From the NCBI GenBank assembly GCA_900545025.1, contig UQXH01000001.1:1-64000 (forward strand): a stretch of DNA of 64,000 bases, in the 5' to 3' direction. Below the pieces are notes generated by a model. It made no database searches. It was not told the DNA's origin and was given only the letters and a program-made list of their open reading frames with translations. The stretch comes from an uncultured Phascolarctobacterium sp. (GTDB lineage Bacteria; Bacillota; Negativicutes; Acidaminococcales; Acidaminococcaceae). A program made the translations under genes and the position numbers. How positions within the stretch are numbered: position 1 is the stretch's first letter; each line of letters starts with the position of its first letter. Shown piece after piece: positions 51,932 to 60,260 of this stretch.

Positions 51932-51960
51932 GAAAGAGTGGGTTCAATACCCGCTCTTTC
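51932..51960 (+). promoter_or_regulatory. stem-loop in the rimP operon leader
   Basis: An 11-bp stem GAAAGAGTGGG / CCCGCTCTTTC with a seven-base loop (TTCAATA) begins about 20 bases after the predicted transcription start. No T run follows, so it is not a simple terminator. It may stabilise the mRNA or bind a regulator such as NusA. Confidence 0.65.
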
Positions 51961-52007
51961 CGCTTATTGAAGCAAAAATACAATTTAATATCGTGGAGGT
52001 GATAAAG

Positions 52008-52484
52008 ATGCAGGCAAGAGAAATAGAAACACTGATTACAGAATTGATGGAGCCTATTCTCAAGGATACGGACATTACGCTGGTCGATGTGGAGTATGTT
52101 CGTGAAAAAGACTGGTATCTGCGTATTTTTATCGACAAGCCTGACGGAGTGGAAATTGACGACTGTCAGCTGGTAAGTGAAAAGCTTACTGCTGTGCTGG
52201 ATGAAAAAGACCCTATTCAGGATAAATATTTTCTGGAGGTTTCCTCTCCGGGGATCGACCGTCCGTTGAAAAAGGATAAGGATTTTGTCGATGCTTATGG
52301 TACCAAGGTAGATATTTCTTTCTATGCTCCTTGGGAGAATATGAAACTTTTAGTGGCAGTCCTGGTTGGACATGATGATGAATTTGTGGAAGTAAGAAAA
52401 ATTATCAAGGGCAGGGAATTCAAGAATCCGGTCAAGATAGAACGTAAACTGATAGCAAATATCAGACCGCATATTGATTTTTAA
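52008..52484 (+). CDS. rimP: ribosome maturation factor RimP
   Basis: 158 residues. Needed for 30S subunit maturation. The N-terminal ferredoxin-like domain (EIETLITELMEPILKDTDITLVDVEYVRE) and the signature YFLEVSSPGIDRPLKKDKDF are clear, followed by the SH3-like C-terminal domain. The ATG at 52008 is chosen because TGGAGGTG lies just upstream and the family starts here; a longer reading from 51930 would include the leader stem-loop. First gene of the operon. Confidence 0.94.
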   Translation: MQAREIETLITELMEPILKDTDITLVDVEYVREKDWYLRIFIDKPDGVEIDDCQLVSEKLTAVLDEKDPIQDKYFLEVSSPGIDRPLKKDKDFVDAYGTKVDISFYAPWENMKLLVAVLVGHDDEFVEVRKIIKGREFKNPVKIERKLIANIRPHIDF

Positions 52485-52505
52485 AATATTTAGGAGGCGT
52501 ATTAA

Positions 52506-53579
52506 TTGAATGCAGATTTTATCTTAGCAATACAAGAATTGGGAAAGGAGAAAGGTATTGAACCTGAACTTCTGTTCCAGGCTGTGGAAGAAGCTTTGGT
52601 AACTGCTTACAAAAAGAATTTTGGCTCCGTCCAAAATGTAAGAGTAGATATGAATAAACTGAGCGGAGAAATCCATGTATATGCTCAGCGCGAGGTTGTT
52701 GAAGGGGAAACAGAAGAAGCTAATGAGATTTCTCTGGCTGATGCCCATGAAATCGACAGCCGCTATGAAGTGGGAGATATTGTTGAAACAGAGGTAACTC
52801 CTAAAAACTTTGGCCGTATTGCTGCACAAAATGCAAAACAGGTTGTTGTACAGCGTATTCGTGAAGCTGAACGCGGCATGGTTTACGAGCGTTTTTCCAG
52901 CCGGGAAAACGATATTGTTACCGGCGTAGTACAACGTATTGAAAACAAAAACGTATATATCGACCTGGGTAAGGTAGAAGCGGTACTTGCTGCTACCGAG
53001 CAGATTCCCGGTGAAGTTTATCAATATCATGAACGTATGAAAACCTATATCATTGAGGTTAAGCGCACCAGCAAAGGACCTCAGATCATGGTTTCCCGTA
53101 CTCATCCGGGACTTTTGAAAAGATTGTTTGAGCTGGAAGTGCCTGAAATTCATGACGGCGTAGTGGAAATTAAATCTGTTGCCAGAGAGCCTGGCATGCG
53201 TTCCAAAATTTCCGTTTATACCCAGGACGATAATATTGACCCGGTAGGTGCCTGCGTAGGCCATAAAGGTATGCGCGTACAGACTATTGTCAACGAGCTG
53301 CGCGGTGAAAAAATTGATATTGTTAAATACAGTGAAGATCCGGCACAGTACGTTGCTAATGCTCTCAGCCCGGCTAAGGTTGTCAGCACTCAGGTGGATG
53401 AAAATGAAAAAATCTGCCGTGTAGTGGTACCTGACTACCAGTTGTCTCTGGCTATCGGTAAGGAAGGTCAGAACGCGCGTCTGGCTGCTAAGCTGACCGG
53501 TTGGAAAATAGACATTAAGAGTGAATCGCAGGCTGCCGCTGAAGCAGATACGGAGCAGGTAGATTATGATCAGGACTAA
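52506..53579 (+). CDS. nusA: transcription termination/antitermination factor NusA
   Basis: 357 residues, the short Firmicute form without the acidic repeats of E. coli. The N-terminal RNA-polymerase-binding domain, an S1 domain (about 130-200, DIVTGVVQRIENKNVYIDLG) and two KH domains (DPVGACVGHKGMRVQTIVNEL and LAIGKEGQNARLAAKLTGWKIDI) follow in order. Translation starts at TTG (52506) with AGGAGG upstream. It overlaps ylxR by 14 bases. Confidence 0.96.
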   Translation: MNADFILAIQELGKEKGIEPELLFQAVEEALVTAYKKNFGSVQNVRVDMNKLSGEIHVYAQREVVEGETEEANEISLADAHEIDSRYEVGDIVETEVTPKNFGRIAAQNAKQVVVQRIREAERGMVYERFSSRENDIVTGVVQRIENKNVYIDLGKVEAVLAATEQIPGEVYQYHERMKTYIIEVKRTSKGPQIMVSRTHPGLLKRLFELEVPEIHDGVVEIKSVAREPGMRSKISVYTQDDNIDPVGACVGHKGMRVQTIVNELRGEKIDIVKYSEDPAQYVANALSPAKVVSTQVDENEKICRVVVPDYQLSLAIGKEGQNARLAAKLTGWKIDIKSESQAAAEADTEQVDYDQD

Positions 53580-53841
53580 GAAAATTCCCCAGAGGAAATG
53601 TGTTGGCTGCAACGAGATGAAAGACAAAAAGTCGCTGCTGCGTATTGTCCGTTCTCCTGAAGGTGAGATAAGCCTTGATTTGACAGGCAAGAAGAACGGA
53701 CGCGGCGCTTATGTTTGCCCTGATAAAGACTGCATTACCAAGGCGGTAAAGGAAAAACGCTTGGAGCGTGCTTTGGAAAAAGCCATAAGCGACGAAGTAT
53801 ATGAAAAGCTGCTGGAGGATTTTGAACATGGGCAACAATAA
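53566..53841 (+). CDS. rnpM: YlxR/RnpM family RNA-binding protein
   Basis: 91 residues with the family signature PQRKCVGCNEMKDKKSLLRIVRSPEG and GRGAYVCPDKDCI. This small fold is encoded after nusA in most Firmicutes; recent work describes it as a modulator of RNase P (RnpM). It overlaps the nusA end by 14 bases and the start of the next gene by 14 bases, so the three genes are tightly coupled. Confidence 0.92.
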   Translation: MIRTKKIPQRKCVGCNEMKDKKSLLRIVRSPEGEISLDLTGKKNGRGAYVCPDKDCITKAVKEKRLERALEKAISDEVYEKLLEDFEHGQQ

Positions 53842-54121
53842 TATTGCCTTTGCTCTGGGACTGGCGCAAAAGGCCGGTAAACTGGCCTCCGGTGATGTAG
53901 CGGTGCGTATTGCTGTAAAATCCGGTAAAGCAAAGCTTTTGCTGGTAGCGGCAGACGCAGCGCCGAATTCGAAAAAAGATATGTATTATCTGGCTGAAAT
54001 GGCGGGAATACCGGTTATAGAGTTGTTAAACCGTGATGAACTTGGTGCGGCAATCGGTAAAGCCAAGAGAACTGCCGTTGCAGTTACAGACAGAAACTTT
54101 GTAAATATGATAAAAAAATAA
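53828..54121 (+). CDS. L7Ae-family ribosomal-like protein YlxQ
   Basis: 97 residues of the L7Ae/L30e/Gadd45 family: ALGLAQKAGKLASGDVAVRIAVKSGKAKLLLVAADAAPNSKK, then the hydrophobic loop IPVIELLNRDELGAAIG. Related proteins bind kink-turn RNA. The ATG at 53828 has GGAGG nine bases upstream; an earlier in-frame codon at 53801 would deepen the overlap with ylxR without support. Confidence 0.9.
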   Translation: MGNNNIAFALGLAQKAGKLASGDVAVRIAVKSGKAKLLLVAADAAPNSKKDMYYLAEMAGIPVIELLNRDELGAAIGKAKRTAVAVTDRNFVNMIKK

Positions 54122-54151
54122 TCCCATAAGATCTGATTTGGAGGTGGATGA

Positions 54152-56605
54152 ATGGGTAAGAAGAGAATATATGAAGTTGCCAAAGAATATGGCAAGTCCA
54201 CGAATGAAGTTTTGGATCTTTTAAAACGCCACAATATTGAAAAAAGTAATTTTAGCGCAGTAGATGATTCCGATTTAGTTATTATTGATAAAGCGTACAG
54301 CAAGAAACCGCCTGCTCCTGTAAAAAAGGAAGCTGTAAAAAAAGAGCAGCCTGTAAATGTGCCAAAACAGCAGGTTAAGAAACCGGAACAGAACGGTATG
54401 AATAAAAATGCTCCGCAGCATAATCAAAATACTCGCAGCAATGAGGGCAAGATGCAGCAGCGTAATAACAATAATAACCGTAATAATCAAAATGCACAGC
54501 AAAACCGCAGCGGTCAGGCGGCACACACTGATAACCGCAAAAATCAGGATGCGCATAACCGTCAGCAGCGTTTTGGCAATAATGCGCCAAAAAACCAGCC
54601 TGCCCGCAACAACGATAACCGTAGTGCACAAGGGACTGCGCAGCATAACCGTCCTAATTTCAACAATGGTGCTTCTGATAACAGAAACAACAGAAATAAT
54701 AATTTCAATAATAAGAACAACCGCAAAGATAAGCCGCAGATTAAAGGCTCCTATGCGACTAAGGAAAGCAGGCCTAACCGCAGCGCCGGACATCAAATGA
54801 ATCGCAAACGTCCGGCAAACAATGCTCCGAAGGTACAGCAGCCGGTTATAGAGGTACCGAAGCCGACTTATGTTGAAATTGGTGAAAGTATCAATGTCAA
54901 AGAATTTGCTTCTCTGATTAAACGCGAAGTAAACGAAGTTATTAAAGCTTTGTTTATGCTGGGCGTAATGGTAACTATCAATCAGGATATTGATTACGAT
55001 ACTGCTCAGCTTATTGGTGAAGAATTTGGTGTAGAAGTAGGTCAGAAGGCTCCGGACGAAGATCCTACCGAAGTACCGGAAGTAGAAGATGATCCGGCAA
55101 AACGTTTGCCGCGTCCGCCTGTAATTACGGTTATGGGACACGTTGACCATGGCAAGACTTCTTTGCTGGATGCTATCAGAAAAACTAATGTTACAGCTCG
55201 TGAAGCCGGTGGTATCACCCAGCACATCGGTGCGTATAAAGTAAATTATCAGGGCAAACAGATTGTTTTCCTGGATACTCCTGGGCATGAAGCGTTTACC
55301 GCAATGCGTGCCCGCGGGGCGCAGGTTACTGACGTTGCTATCCTCGTTGTTGCTGCAGACGATGGTGTAATGCCGCAGACTATCGAAGCGATTAACCATG
55401 CTAAGGCTGCCAAGGTGCCCATCATTGTTGCTATCAACAAGATTGACCGTCCCGGCTCTAATCCTGACCACGTAAAACAACAGTTGGCAGAACATGAGCT
55501 TATCCCCGAAGACTGGGGCGGCGACACCATTATGGTACCGGTATCTGCCCACCAAAAAACCGGTATCAGTGATTTGCTGGAGATGATTTTGCTTGTTGCT
55601 GAAATGCAGGAACTGAAAGCAAATCCGAATCTGCCGGCTCATGGCACTATTATCGAAGCCCAGCTGGATAAAGGTCGCGGCCCTGTGGCTACCGTTCTTG
55701 TTCAAAGAGGTACCCTGCATATAGGCGATACCATTATTGCCGGTACTGCGTATGGTAAAGTACGTGCCATGATCAATGACCGCGGTGAAAAAGTTAAAAA
55801 AGCGCTGCCGTCTACTCCGGTAGAAGTACTGGGCCTCAACGATGTACCGCAGGCAGGCGATATTCTTGATTCTACTGATGAAAAGACTGCCCGCAGCGTT
55901 GCTGAAAAACGTATCGCTAAGAAACGTGAAGAAGAAATCCAGGTTAACTCCAAAGTTTCTTTGGACGACTTGTTCCAACGTATTCAGGAAGGCGAGCTGA
56001 AAGAGCTGAACATCGTTGTTAAAGCAGACGTTCAGGGTACTATCGAAGCGTTGAAAGCATCTCTGCAGAAAATTAAGAATGAAGAAGTAAAAGTAGTAGT
56101 AGTGCATGCAGGTGTAGGCTCCATTACTGAATCCGACGTTATGCTGGCTTCTGCTGCCAACGCTCTGATTATCGGCTTTAATGTACGTCCTGATGCTAAT
56201 GCCCGTAAAGCTTCTGAAACTGAAAAAGTAGACGTACGTACTTATCGCGTAATTTATGATGCTCTCAACGATGTGGAAGCAGCTATCAAAGGTATGCTGG
56301 CGCCTAAGTTCAAAGAAGTTATTCAAGGACGCGTGGAAGTACGTCAGCTGATTACCATATCTAAACTCTTGATTGCAGGCTGCTATGTACTGGAAGGCAA
56401 GGTTACCAACAGCTCTAAGGTTAGAGTAGTACGTGACGGCATTGTTGTACACGAAGGCGAAATTGAATCTCTGCGCCGCTTCAAAGACGATGTCAAAGAG
56501 GTTGCTCAAGGCTTCGAATGTGGTATTACTCTGGACAAATTCCGTGATCTCAAAGAGGGCGATATCTTTGAAATCTATAACATGGAAGAAATCAAAGAAG
56601 AATAG
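54152..56605 (+). CDS. infB: translation initiation factor IF-2
   Basis: 817 residues. A GTPase that brings fMet-tRNA to the 30S subunit. The N-terminal IF2N domain (RIYEVAKEYGKSTNEVLDLLKRHNIE) is followed by a low-complexity linker (about 50-235) very rich in Asn, Gln, Arg and Lys. A second IF2N domain lies near 245-300. The G domain has VMGHVDHGKTSLLDAI, DTPGHEAFTAMRARGA and NKIDRP. Domains II-IV end in FKDDVKEVAQGFECGI. GGAGGTGG precedes the ATG. The Asn/Gln-rich linker is compositionally unusual. Confidence 0.97.
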   Translation: MGKKRIYEVAKEYGKSTNEVLDLLKRHNIEKSNFSAVDDSDLVIIDKAYSKKPPAPVKKEAVKKEQPVNVPKQQVKKPEQNGMNKNAPQHNQNTRSNEGKMQQRNNNNNRNNQNAQQNRSGQAAHTDNRKNQDAHNRQQRFGNNAPKNQPARNNDNRSAQGTAQHNRPNFNNGASDNRNNRNNNFNNKNNRKDKPQIKGSYATKESRPNRSAGHQMNRKRPANNAPKVQQPVIEVPKPTYVEIGESINVKEFASLIKREVNEVIKALFMLGVMVTINQDIDYDTAQLIGEEFGVEVGQKAPDEDPTEVPEVEDDPAKRLPRPPVITVMGHVDHGKTSLLDAIRKTNVTAREAGGITQHIGAYKVNYQGKQIVFLDTPGHEAFTAMRARGAQVTDVAILVVAADDGVMPQTIEAINHAKAAKVPIIVAINKIDRPGSNPDHVKQQLAEHELIPEDWGGDTIMVPVSAHQKTGISDLLEMILLVAEMQELKANPNLPAHGTIIEAQLDKGRGPVATVLVQRGTLHIGDTIIAGTAYGKVRAMINDRGEKVKKALPSTPVEVLGLNDVPQAGDILDSTDEKTARSVAEKRIAKKREEEIQVNSKVSLDDLFQRIQEGELKELNIVVKADVQGTIEALKASLQKIKNEEVKVVVVHAGVGSITESDVMLASAANALIIGFNVRPDANARKASETEKVDVRTYRVIYDALNDVEAAIKGMLAPKFKEVIQGRVEVRQLITISKLLIAGCYVLEGKVTNSSKVRVVRDGIVVHEGEIESLRRFKDDVKEVAQGFECGITLDKFRDLKEGDIFEIYNMEEIKEE

Positions 56606-56622
56606 GCCGAAGCAGGTGTATT

Positions 56623-56988
56623 ATGGCAAGATTAAGAGTTGAAAAAGTACAGGAAGCCATTCAGCATGAAATAAGCAATATGCTTTTGCATGATGTCAAA
56701 GATCCGCGTATTCAGTTTGTGACTATTACAGGTGTAGAATTGACAGATGACATGAGCATAGCTAAGGTTTATGTAAGCCTGTATGGACCTGAAGACAAAC
56801 AGGAAGAAACCTGGAAAGCTTTAAATAAAGCACTGGGCTTTATGCGCAGTGAAATAGCGAAACGCATTCGTCTGCGTTTCGCTCCCTCCCTGATTTTGGT
56901 TAAGGATACTTCTATGGAATACAGTGCTCATATTCAAAGCATCCTTGACAAGATTAAGCAGGAGGAAGGCGGCACAAATGAGCAGTAA
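56623..56988 (+). CDS. rbfA: ribosome-binding factor RbfA
   Basis: 121 residues with a KH-like fold: RVEKVQEAIQHEISNMLLHDVKDPRI, VTITGVELTDDMSIAKVYVSLYG and the C-terminal MEYSAHIQSILDKIKQEE. Acts in late 30S maturation and cold adaptation. It follows infB by 17 bases and overlaps the start of nrnA by 11 bases. Confidence 0.95.
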   Translation: MARLRVEKVQEAIQHEISNMLLHDVKDPRIQFVTITGVELTDDMSIAKVYVSLYGPEDKQEETWKALNKALGFMRSEIAKRIRLRFAPSLILVKDTSMEYSAHIQSILDKIKQEEGGTNEQ

Positions 56989-57928
56989 AATCAGTCTGCA
57001 GGAAACAGGCAATCTCCTACTGCAGGCACAAAAAATTGTTTTGTGCTGTCATGTCAGTCCCGATGGAGATACATTAGGCTCAGCGTTGGGACTGATGCAT
57101 ATCCTTAAACGACTGGGAAAAGAAGTTACTGTCTTTGTCGACGATGAGATTGGCAGGGGGTTTGGTTTTTTGCCGGGTATCGAATGCTGCCAGCGTCCGG
57201 AATGCGGCAGTACAGTAAAGGCTGATATCCTGGTTGTCATTGATGCAAGTTCTTTTGATCGTGTTGGTATTGTAGGAGAGGTTGTGCAGGCGCCGTATAT
57301 CCTGAATATAGACCATCATATTTCTAATACGGAATTTGCCGACTATCTGTATCTTGATACAAAGGCTGCGGCTACCGGCGAGATTATGTGCGATCTGTTT
57401 GCAGCAATGCAGTGGCAGCATGATGAAGCAACGGCGCTTTGTTTGTATACTGCTATTTCTACAGACTGCGGCTCTTTCCGCTATTCCAATACGACTCGTA
57501 AGACCATGCAGCGGGCTGCAGTGTTGCTTGATTATGGTGTACAGCCAAGTGTTATTTCCGATAACCTTGATATGCGTACCCGTGAAACTGTCGAGCTTTT
57601 GAGCAAAGTATTGCCATCCTTAACTTTTGCCTATGATGATAAGGTTGCGTATATTGCAATTCCCTATGAATTATATGATAAGGATATCCAAACTGACAGT
57701 TTTGTTTCTTATCCGCGTTATATAGAAGGCGTCGATATTGCCATCATGTTCAAAGCTGTCGAGGAAAATGTTACTCGTGTAAGTATGCGTTCCAGTCGTA
57801 CTGATGTAGCGCAGATTGCGCTTAGCTTTGGCGGCGGCGGACATATTCGTGCAGCCGGATGTACGATTTATGCACCTTTGGAAGATGCCAAAAAGCAGCT
57901 TTTGGAAGCTATAGGAAAGGCCTTATAA
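56978..57928 (+). CDS. nrnA: DHH/DHHA1 phosphoesterase, NrnA-like (oligoribonuclease / pAp phosphatase)
   Basis: 316 residues. The DHH domain has HVSPDGDTLGSALGL, VVIDASSFDRVG and DHHISNTEFAD, the manganese-binding motifs; the C-terminal DHHA1 substrate domain ends FGGGGHIRAAGCTI. NrnA degrades very short RNAs and dephosphorylates pAp. The ATG at 56978 follows GGAGGAAGG; an earlier in-frame start at 56924 lies deep inside rbfA. Its TAA stop overlaps the truB ATG. Confidence 0.92.
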   Translation: MSSKISLQETGNLLLQAQKIVLCCHVSPDGDTLGSALGLMHILKRLGKEVTVFVDDEIGRGFGFLPGIECCQRPECGSTVKADILVVIDASSFDRVGIVGEVVQAPYILNIDHHISNTEFADYLYLDTKAAATGEIMCDLFAAMQWQHDEATALCLYTAISTDCGSFRYSNTTRKTMQRAAVLLDYGVQPSVISDNLDMRTRETVELLSKVLPSLTFAYDDKVAYIAIPYELYDKDIQTDSFVSYPRYIEGVDIAIMFKAVEENVTRVSMRSSRTDVAQIALSFGGGGHIRAAGCTIYAPLEDAKKQLLEAIGKAL

Positions 57929-58803
57929 TGGACGGTATCTTAAATGTTTTAAAACCACCGGGAATGACATCCCATGATGTGGTTGCTTATTTACGGCGAG
58001 TATTGAAAACCAAAAAGGCTGGACACGGAGGAACTCTTGACCCTGATGCGGCAGGAGTTCTCCCTGTGTTTATAGGCAGTGCAACCAGATTATTAGAATT
58101 TGCTGTTGAAGGATGCAAACAGTATCTTGTAGAAATTACCCTAGGTCAGCAGACTGATACAGGCGATGACAGTGGTACGGTTATTAAGACTATGCCGGTG
58201 CCGCAGCTATCCAAAGAAAAAATTCTGTCAGTTATGCAGCAGTTTACCGGTAAGATAATGCAGACTCCGCCTATGTATTCTGCTTTAAAAGTTGATGGCC
58301 AGAAACTGTATGCTTTGGCACGTCAAGGTATCAATGTAGAAAGAGAAGCACGTCCTATTGAAGTATATAAATTAGAATTGCTTCATCAGGGAGACAATTC
58401 TTTGACTTTAGCAGTAGAATGTTCTAAAGGAACATATATACGCGTACTTGGAGAAGATATTGCTGATGCATTAGGCACTTGCGGTACGATGAGTTTCTTA
58501 CTGCGGACGCGGGTTGCAGGTTTTAAAATCGAAGAAGCTTTTACCTTGCAGGAGATTGCTGCTGCGCCGGAGAAATGCCTGGCTGCACCGTTATCAGCTG
58601 TAAGTAATATACCTAAGTTAGTGTTGACGGCAAGACAGGCAGAGCGTATTACTAATGGTGTACGTACTACTGTTGCCGGTACAACAGATGGCAGATATGT
58701 GCTTATGGGGCCGGCAGAAGAATTTTTAGGTGTGGGCAGCTGCAGTGAGGAAAAAATACAGGCAGAAAAGGTTTTTTCGCATTATATAGTGCAAGAGGAA
58801 TAA
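57928..58803 (+). CDS. truB: tRNA pseudouridine(55) synthase TruB
   Basis: 291 residues. Makes pseudouridine 55 in the T loop of tRNAs. The catalytic segment is GHGGTLDPDAAGVLPVFIG with the Asp near residue 40; PPMYSALKVDGQKLYALAR and CSKGTYIRVLGEDIA follow. The start overlaps the nrnA stop (TAATGG). The C-terminus has a short PUA-like region. Confidence 0.95.
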   Translation: MDGILNVLKPPGMTSHDVVAYLRRVLKTKKAGHGGTLDPDAAGVLPVFIGSATRLLEFAVEGCKQYLVEITLGQQTDTGDDSGTVIKTMPVPQLSKEKILSVMQQFTGKIMQTPPMYSALKVDGQKLYALARQGINVEREARPIEVYKLELLHQGDNSLTLAVECSKGTYIRVLGEDIADALGTCGTMSFLLRTRVAGFKIEEAFTLQEIAAAPEKCLAAPLSAVSNIPKLVLTARQAERITNGVRTTVAGTTDGRYVLMGPAEEFLGVGSCSEEKIQAEKVFSHYIVQEE

Positions 58804-58806
58804 AAG

Positions 58807-59733
58807 ATGGAGATTATTACTTCACTGAAAAACTTTCATAGTTTCGAGCGCCCATGTGTTATTGCTTTGGGAACTTTTGATGGACTGCATCTGGGACATC
58901 AGGATGTTATCAGTTCGGCTGCTAAATATGCGCGAGAGCATGATTGCCGTCTTGCTGTCTTCACGTTCAGCAATCATCCTTTCTCTTTAATTAAGCCGTC
59001 AGAGGCGCCTGTGTCGTTGATTGGCAGTAAAGAAAAATATGCTTTGCTGGAACAGATGGGTGTCGACCTTTTGCTGGAAGTACCTTTTGACAGACAGCTG
59101 GCTGAATTATCTCCTGATGAGTTTTTACAGCAGCTGCGAAAATTAAATTTTGTTTGTCTGGCTGTAGGGGAAAATTTTAATTTTGGCTGGCATGGGACAG
59201 GTAATATTGCAACTTTAAAGAATTTTGCTGCAGAACAAGGATTTAAGCTGATTGTCCGGCCGCTTGTCAGTGAAAACGGAATTATCATAAGCAGCACGGA
59301 AATACGTAAGTTAATAAGCTCAGGTAATATAACAGACGCTAACAGGATGTTGGGACGTCCGTATGTGCTGGCAGGAGTCGTAAAAAAAGGATTCCAGCGC
59401 GGTCGACTGCTTAATTTTCCAACAGCGAATATTGAACTTGATGCGGTACAGGAGGCTGTACCCCGTACCGGCGTCTATGCGGTGCGTGTGACAGTGGGAG
59501 GAACCCTTTATTATGGCATGGCTAATATAGGGATGAATCCAACTTTTGGCGATTTGGTATCTGCAAGATTGGAAACACATATTTTTGATTTTAAAGATGT
59601 CATTTACGGTTGCCATTTGTCAGTAGAATTTCATCAGTTTATCCGCGCCGAGCAGAAATTTTCCTCTGTGGAAGAGCTGCAGAAGCAGCTGTTAGCGGAT
59701 AGTATGGAGTGCAGAAAATTTTTTGCTCTTTAA
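58807..59733 (+). CDS. ribF: bifunctional riboflavin kinase / FAD synthetase
   Basis: 308 residues. Converts riboflavin to FMN and FAD. The N-terminal nucleotidyltransferase domain has LGTFDGLHLGHQDVI and SSTEIRKLI; the C-terminal flavokinase has GRLLNFPTANI, YAVRVTVGGTLYYGMANIGMNPTFG and LETHIFDF. It starts three bases after truB, with a weak ribosome site inside the truB end, and completes the operon before the separately promoted rpsO. Confidence 0.95.
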   Translation: MEIITSLKNFHSFERPCVIALGTFDGLHLGHQDVISSAAKYAREHDCRLAVFTFSNHPFSLIKPSEAPVSLIGSKEKYALLEQMGVDLLLEVPFDRQLAELSPDEFLQQLRKLNFVCLAVGENFNFGWHGTGNIATLKNFAAEQGFKLIVRPLVSENGIIISSTEIRKLISSGNITDANRMLGRPYVLAGVVKKGFQRGRLLNFPTANIELDAVQEAVPRTGVYAVRVTVGGTLYYGMANIGMNPTFGDLVSARLETHIFDFKDVIYGCHLSVEFHQFIRAEQKFSSVEELQKQLLADSMECRKFFAL

Positions 59734-59763
59734 GTATATATTGTAAAAAATATAACAAATTAC

Positions 59764-59793
59764 TTGCTTTACGGTTTGCTGTTATGGTATACT
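59764..59793 (+). promoter_or_regulatory. promoter of rpsO
   Basis: TTGCTT (59764-59769), 18-base spacer, TATACT (59788-59793), with an extended TGG just before the -10 box. Confidence 0.72.
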
Positions 59794-59808
59794 GTTATAG
59801 TATTTGAA

Positions 59809-59852
59809 CCAAAGCTTGGAAGTGCGCAACTCCGACGGCTGCTATGCTTTGG
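59809..59852 (+). promoter_or_regulatory. candidate S15 autoregulatory leader of rpsO
   Basis: An outer stem CCAAAGC (59809-59815) / GCTTTGG (59846-59852) encloses a small hairpin (GG-AGT / ACT-CC around GCGCA) and the unpaired TCCGACGGC segment. The shape resembles the 16S rRNA junction that S15 binds, and it sits just before the ribosome site of the S15 gene. Several different S15 leader RNAs are known in bacteria. The structure was drawn by eye. Confidence 0.55.
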
Positions 59853-59881
59853 GAATTGTAAATTTTAGGAGGAATTTTTAA

Positions 59882-60148
59882 ATGTTAACCAGCGAAACCA
59901 AACAATCCATTATTCTTGACAATGCTCGTCATGAAGGCGACACCGGTTCCCCGGAAGTACAAATTGCAGTTCTGACCGAACGCATCAAATATTTGACCGA
60001 ACATCTGAAAGAACATAAAAAAGATCATCATTCCCGTCGTGGCCTGTTGAAAATGGTAGGTAAACGTCGTGGTCTTTTGAACTACCTGATGGAAAAAGAT
60101 ATTGAACGTTATCGTGCAATCATTGCCAAACTCGGTATCCGCAAATAA
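59882..60148 (+). CDS. rpsO: 30S ribosomal protein S15
   Basis: 88 residues. Binds the central domain of 16S rRNA early in 30S assembly. The family signature is complete: GDTGSPEVQIAVLTERIKYLTEHLKEHKKDHHSRRGLL and KRRGLLNYL, ending in LGIRK. AGGAGG precedes the ATG. It has its own promoter, a structured leader and a terminator, so it can be controlled apart from ribF. Confidence 0.98.
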   Translation: MLTSETKQSIILDNARHEGDTGSPEVQIAVLTERIKYLTEHLKEHKKDHHSRRGLLKMVGKRRGLLNYLMEKDIERYRAIIAKLGIRK

Positions 60149-60156
60149 GATTTTTC

Positions 60157-60184
60157 AGGCTTGCCTTAAGGCAAGCCTTTTTTA
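60157..60184 (+). terminator. terminator after rpsO
   Basis: Perfect nine-base-pair stem AGGCTTGCC / GGCAAGCCT with a TTAA loop, followed by six T. Confidence 0.92.
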
Positions 60185-60197
60185 TTTGTGTTATTGC

Positions 60198-60226
60198 TTG
60201 TAAAGATTTTAATGACAGGATATAAT
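60198..60226 (+). promoter_or_regulatory. promoter of the small secreted protein gene
   Basis: TTGTAA (60198-60203), 17-base spacer, perfect TATAAT (60221-60226), 35 bases before the start codon. Same boxes and spacing as the yebC promoter. Confidence 0.78.
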
Positions 60227-60260
60227 AAAATTATAATTTATTAAGAGAGGTGTAAATAAC

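Noticed and set aside
52524..53690. A 388-codon open frame antisense to nusA and ylxR
   Set aside because: Both forward genes are certain; the reverse translation shows no domain.
54275..56509. A 744-codon open frame on the strand opposite infB
   Set aside because: It lies entirely antisense to a well-supported gene, has no recognisable domain and has Asn/Phe/Ile-rich composition expected from reading a biased codon set backwards.
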